Positions 6,339-8,529 of a stretch of DNA of 8,529 bases are shown here, piece by piece. Below the pieces are notes generated by a model that was given only the letters and a program-made list of their open reading frames with translations, did no database searches and was not told the DNA's origin. This DNA comes from RUG12395 sp045541735 (lineage in GTDB: Bacteria > Bacillota > Clostridia > Oscillospirales > CAG-272). The DNA lies in contig JAZQJQ010000160.1 of NCBI GenBank assembly GCA_045541735.1, positions 1-8,529 of the forward strand. Reading direction: 5' to 3'. Numbering within the stretch: the first letter of the stretch is position 1; the number at the start of each line of letters is the position of its first letter. The translations under genes and the position numbers were made by a program.

Positions 6339-6430
6339 AGAAAAGCTTTACGGATCCGTGCGGCAATGCTGCGAAAATATAGGAGAGAGGCTGTCGGATT
6401 AAGATCTCTCAGGCTATATAAGGAGAACAA
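6339..6430 (+). other. 92-nt leader between the 732-residue protein gene and the transporter gene
   Basis: No clear promoter or terminator is visible, so read-through from upstream is plausible. It contains a perfect 10-nt palindrome ACGGATCCGT (6350-6359), a weak GCGGC-AAT-GCTGC hairpin just after it, and GAGAGA (6383-6388) complementary to TCTCTC (6405-6410). A ribosome-site-like AGGAGAGAGG (6381-6390) has no start codon at a proper distance; the working site is AAGGAG at 6420-6425. Function unknown. Confidence 0.35.
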
Positions 6431-7270
6431 ATGGCGGTTTTGGGCTTTTTGTTTGCTTTGCTTGATTCGCTAAGCAAGGCTGTCGATACCCTGATAAACA
6501 AAAAAATAATGCGCACCCGTTCCGCCGAGGAGCACGCGGTACTCAGGATAATTTTCGTTATCCCCATCTTTTTTATCGCCTCTCTGTTTAATTGGCAGCT
6601 TGATACGGGATGCATCGGCTTTCTGTTGCTTTACGGCGCGCTTGAGGCGGTAAATATCTTCTGCCATCAGCTTGCGGTAAAGAATTCAAATGCCGTGCAC
6701 GTGGAGATGATAGCCAAATCAAAGGTGCTTCTTGCAATGATAGTATCCTTTGTTCTGGTGATAGACACGCTTTCTGCCGGTGGTGTTGTCGGTATTGCCG
6801 TGTTCGTTGCCGGAGCTGTGCTTACCATCAATTTTCAAAACAAGAATGATGACAGAACGGGAGCAAAGGGAATTTTTTTTGAAATAGTTTCTGTTATCGC
6901 GCGTACTTTTAAGCCGTTCATATTAAAGACCTGCGTAAAGCGCGGACTTATCTCAAACGAGACGATGCTGTTTTTCAGTATGGTGATCGCGCTTGTTTTG
7001 CTGTATGCCGTGCTCAGACCCCGCATTGATTTTAAGACCGTGCCCGTAAAGGAATATACCGCGCAGGCGGCAATGGTCGCAGCAGGAATGATACTTTCCG
7101 GCTGGGCGGTCATATTTGCGAATATCGTTATCGTAAACGCAATAGAAAGTACGTCCGTTTTCTTCGTTATGCTTATCTCAGCCGTGCTGTATAAAAAGAA
7201 ATATACGGCTCTTTCCGCCGTCGGATGTGCGCTTTCTGTGTTTGGGATCATTATATCCATACTATTTTAA
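6431..7270 (+). CDS. EamA/DMT-superfamily transporter
   Basis: Polytopic inner-membrane protein of 279 residues, the normal length for ten-helix EamA (drug/metabolite transporter) proteins. It is highly hydrophobic throughout, and its two halves each start with a membrane helix containing polar and charged residues. The first half begins GFLFALLDSLSKAVDTLINKK and the second GIFFEIVSVIARTFKPFILK (about 147-166). The last helix pairs carry FFVMLISAVLYKKKYTALSAVGCALSVFG-like text, the usual EamA ending where a short basic loop follows helix 9. Such proteins export or exchange metabolites, but no substrate can be read. AAGGAG (6420-6425) lies 5 nt before ATG. The stop is 11 nt before the PHP gene start, so the two are co-transcribed. 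Some relatives are annotated as permeases near sugar or phosphoester enzymes; here this is only contextual. Confidence 0.87.
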   Translation: MAVLGFLFALLDSLSKAVDTLINKKIMRTRSAEEHAVLRIIFVIPIFFIASLFNWQLDTGCIGFLLLYGALEAVNIFCHQLAVKNSNAVHVEMIAKSKVLLAMIVSFVLVIDTLSAGGVVGIAVFVAGAVLTINFQNKNDDRTGAKGIFFEIVSVIARTFKPFILKTCVKRGLISNETMLFFSMVIALVLLYAVLRPRIDFKTVPVKEYTAQAAMVAAGMILSGWAVIFANIVIVNAIESTSVFFVMLISAVLYKKKYTALSAVGCALSVFGIIISILF

Positions 7271-7281
7271 GGAGAGGAAAT

Positions 7282-8310
7282 ATGAGAAAGTATCTTTTGC
7301 CGAATGAAGGACAGTATTACAAGGCGAATCTGCATTGCCACACCACCGTTTCGGACGGTAAGCTTCCGCCCGAGATAGTAAAAAAGGTGTATAAGGAAAA
7401 GGGTTATTCTGTGGTCGCATTTACAGATCACGATATAATGATACCTCACCCTGAGCTGAAGGATGATGAATTTCTGCCCCTTACGGGATATGAGATGGAG
7501 TTTACCGAGCCTCCTCGTACGGACGGATATTCCAAGCGTACCGCGCATATCTGCCTTATTTCCCCCACCGAGAGCGATACGAATCAGGTATGCTGGCATA
7601 GAGAAAAGTATCTTTTCGGCAATGCGCCTTATTATAGAGACAGAGCGATGTTTGACGATACTCTCCCTGATTTTGAGAGAGAGTATTCCGTTGAGTGTGT
7701 AAATAAGGCTATTGCCATCGCAAAAGAAAGCGGATTTTTCGTAACCTATAATCATCCGGTATGGTCAAGGGAGTATATAGAGGATATCGTGCGCTACGAG
7801 GGTATGGATGCTATGGAAATAGCAAACAATTCCTGCCTTGTCGGCGGTTATGACGATTACGTTCCGTGGGTGTACGACGAGATGCTCCGCCACGGCAAGG
7901 AAAAGCTTTACGTTGTTGCGGCTGACGATAACCACAACGCGCATCCTCTCGGGCACGCTCGCTTTGATTCCTGCGGTGCGTGGGTAATGATAAATGCGGA
8001 AAGCCTTACTTATGAGAATATTTTCGCATCCCTTAAAAATGGCGATTTCTATGCTTCCCGCGGGCCCGAGATCAAGGAGCTGTACGTGGAGGACGGGAAG
8101 ATCAATATTACCTGTTCCGATGCATTCTGTATCAAGGTCACTTGCCCCCTGCGCAAGGGCCGTTCCGCATACAATAACGCAGGCGGCGTAATAAATTCCG
8201 CTTCATTCCCGATTACCCGCGAGGACAAATTTATCCGCGTTACGGTAGTGGATATGCGCGGCAATACTGCAGATACAAGGTATTACGCGGTAGATGAGCT
8301 GTTTGATTGA
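7282..8310 (+). CDS. PHP-domain metal-dependent hydrolase (CehA/McbA-like phosphoesterase)
   Basis: Predicted cytoplasmic metal-dependent hydrolase of 342 residues, acting probably on a phosphoester; substrate unknown. The PHP metal ligands are all visible in order: His18 and His20 in NLHCHTTVSDG with Asp25, TDHD with His50 and Asp51, Glu71 in YEMEF, His89 in TAHI, His158 in TYNHP, and AADDNHN with Asp215, Asp216 and His218. The active site therefore looks intact. Residues after about 235 form a C-terminal beta-rich extension (YASRGPEIKELYVEDGKINI), as in CehA/McbA-type PHP proteins. The frame is open from 7225, but 7282 is chosen because AAGGAGAGG (7269-7277) precedes it and the PHP motif starts soon after. 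It is 11 nt from the EamA gene and likely works with it, for example on a transported metabolite (inference). Its 3' end abuts a broken transposase gene. Confidence 0.92.
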   Translation: MRKYLLPNEGQYYKANLHCHTTVSDGKLPPEIVKKVYKEKGYSVVAFTDHDIMIPHPELKDDEFLPLTGYEMEFTEPPRTDGYSKRTAHICLISPTESDTNQVCWHREKYLFGNAPYYRDRAMFDDTLPDFEREYSVECVNKAIAIAKESGFFVTYNHPVWSREYIEDIVRYEGMDAMEIANNSCLVGGYDDYVPWVYDEMLRHGKEKLYVVAADDNHNAHPLGHARFDSCGAWVMINAESLTYENIFASLKNGDFYASRGPEIKELYVEDGKINITCSDAFCIKVTCPLRKGRSAYNNAGGVINSASFPITREDKFIRVTVVDMRGNTADTRYYAVDELFD

Positions 8311-8524
8311 TGTCAAAAATGAATTGCCGAAAAGAAAAGGCACAAGATGGCAGGGATATGATTACGGTTTGAACGGTGTGTATTTTGTGACCGTTTGCTT
8401 GCAGAACCGAATCCCGCTATTGTCTGAAATTACTGAAAAGAATAGCGATAATGAGGTAGAGGAGGGGCTTGCTCCTCCCGCAATCCGTAATCAATCATTT
8501 ATGGATGCAAATGTTGTTTTGTAA
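8294..8524 (+). pseudogene. REP-associated tyrosine transposase (RAYT, Y1_Tnp family), N-terminal remnant
   Basis: The 76-codon frame matches the start of clostridial RAYTs: LPKRKGTRWQGYDYG at residues 11-25, then GVYFVTVCLQNR, the first strand of the Y1/HUH fold. It stops after a variable loop. Family members are usually 150-250 residues, and the HUH motif (normally a PNHVH-like text) and the catalytic Tyr are absent. Nothing supports the in-frame ATG at 8294: no Shine-Dalgarno, and it overlaps the PHP gene by 17 nt. An out-of-frame ATG at 8310 (TGATG overlap with the PHP stop) would give M-S-K-N-E-L-P-K-R-K if the A-run at 8315-8319 had one more A, suggesting a one-base loss. The stop at 8522 falls where relatives tend to have a V-x-L-T-x-x-G text. 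It looks decayed, though only five bases follow in the window, so more may lie beyond. Confidence 0.7.
8461..8484. repeat. REP-like hairpin inside the transposase remnant
   Basis: GGAGGGGC (8461-8468) and GCTCCTCC (8471-8478) form a near-perfect inverted repeat around TT, with one G-T wobble, followed by CGCAAT. Translated in the transposase frame it reads GLAPPA, so the palindrome is in coding sequence. Its reverse complement resembles the hairpin at 2981-2997. REP elements are the substrates of RAYT transposases, so placement here is coherent, but only two related copies are in view. Confidence 0.55.
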
Positions 8525-8529
8525 CCCTG

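Noticed and set aside
7225..7281. Upstream start for the PHP protein
   Set aside because: It overlaps the transporter's coding end, while AAGGAGAGG directly precedes 7282.
1..8529. tRNA, rRNA or known riboswitch
   Set aside because: No cloverleaf, rRNA text or recognisable riboswitch core was seen in the intergenic gaps, the longest of which is 142 nt.

Overview
The window looks like chromosomal DNA of an uncultured anaerobic Clostridia-type Firmicute (Oscillospiraceae or a relative); this is an inference. It rests on strong AGGAG-type ribosome sites, moderate GC, tightly packed genes on one strand, a lipoprotein with Thr/Asp/Ala/Pro-rich linkers, and a clostridial-style REP-associated transposase remnant. 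TGA and TAA both act as stops, so the code is standard. No RNA gene, CRISPR array or insertion sequence was seen, and every supported gene is on the + strand.

Region 1 (1-2965) is the end of an operon. It holds the C-terminal tail of an OppD/DppD-type ATPase, then a complete OppF/DppF-type ATPase. Next comes a 222-residue protein that joins a small Cys-rich N-terminal module to a ChuX/HutX-like domain, and last a secreted lipoprotein with two nearly identical 110-residue-period repeats. Spacings are -13, +1 and +16 nt. The operon ends at a strong intrinsic terminator (3011-3051). The layout suggests peptide or heme/metal-related uptake, but the substrate cannot be read from the sequence.

Region 2 (3053-4064) has a promoter abutting that terminator and one gene for an unrecognised four-helix membrane protein.

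Region 3 (4071-8310) starts with a candidate extended -10 promoter. It drives a large 732-residue tail-anchored protein of unusual architecture: a flavodoxin/ThuA-like N-terminus, a helical middle with alpha/alpha-toroid-like repeats, a coiled coil and two C-terminal membrane helices. An EamA/DMT-family transporter and a PHP-domain metallo-hydrolase follow, and these two are clearly co-transcribed.

Region 4 (8294-8529) is the broken N-terminal part of a REP-associated tyrosine transposase (RAYT). A REP-like hairpin lies inside its reading frame, and a similar sequence core occurs beside the lipoprotein terminator at 2981. The best candidates for undescribed biology are the 732-residue protein and the Cys-rich/HutX-like fusion beside the Opp ATPases.
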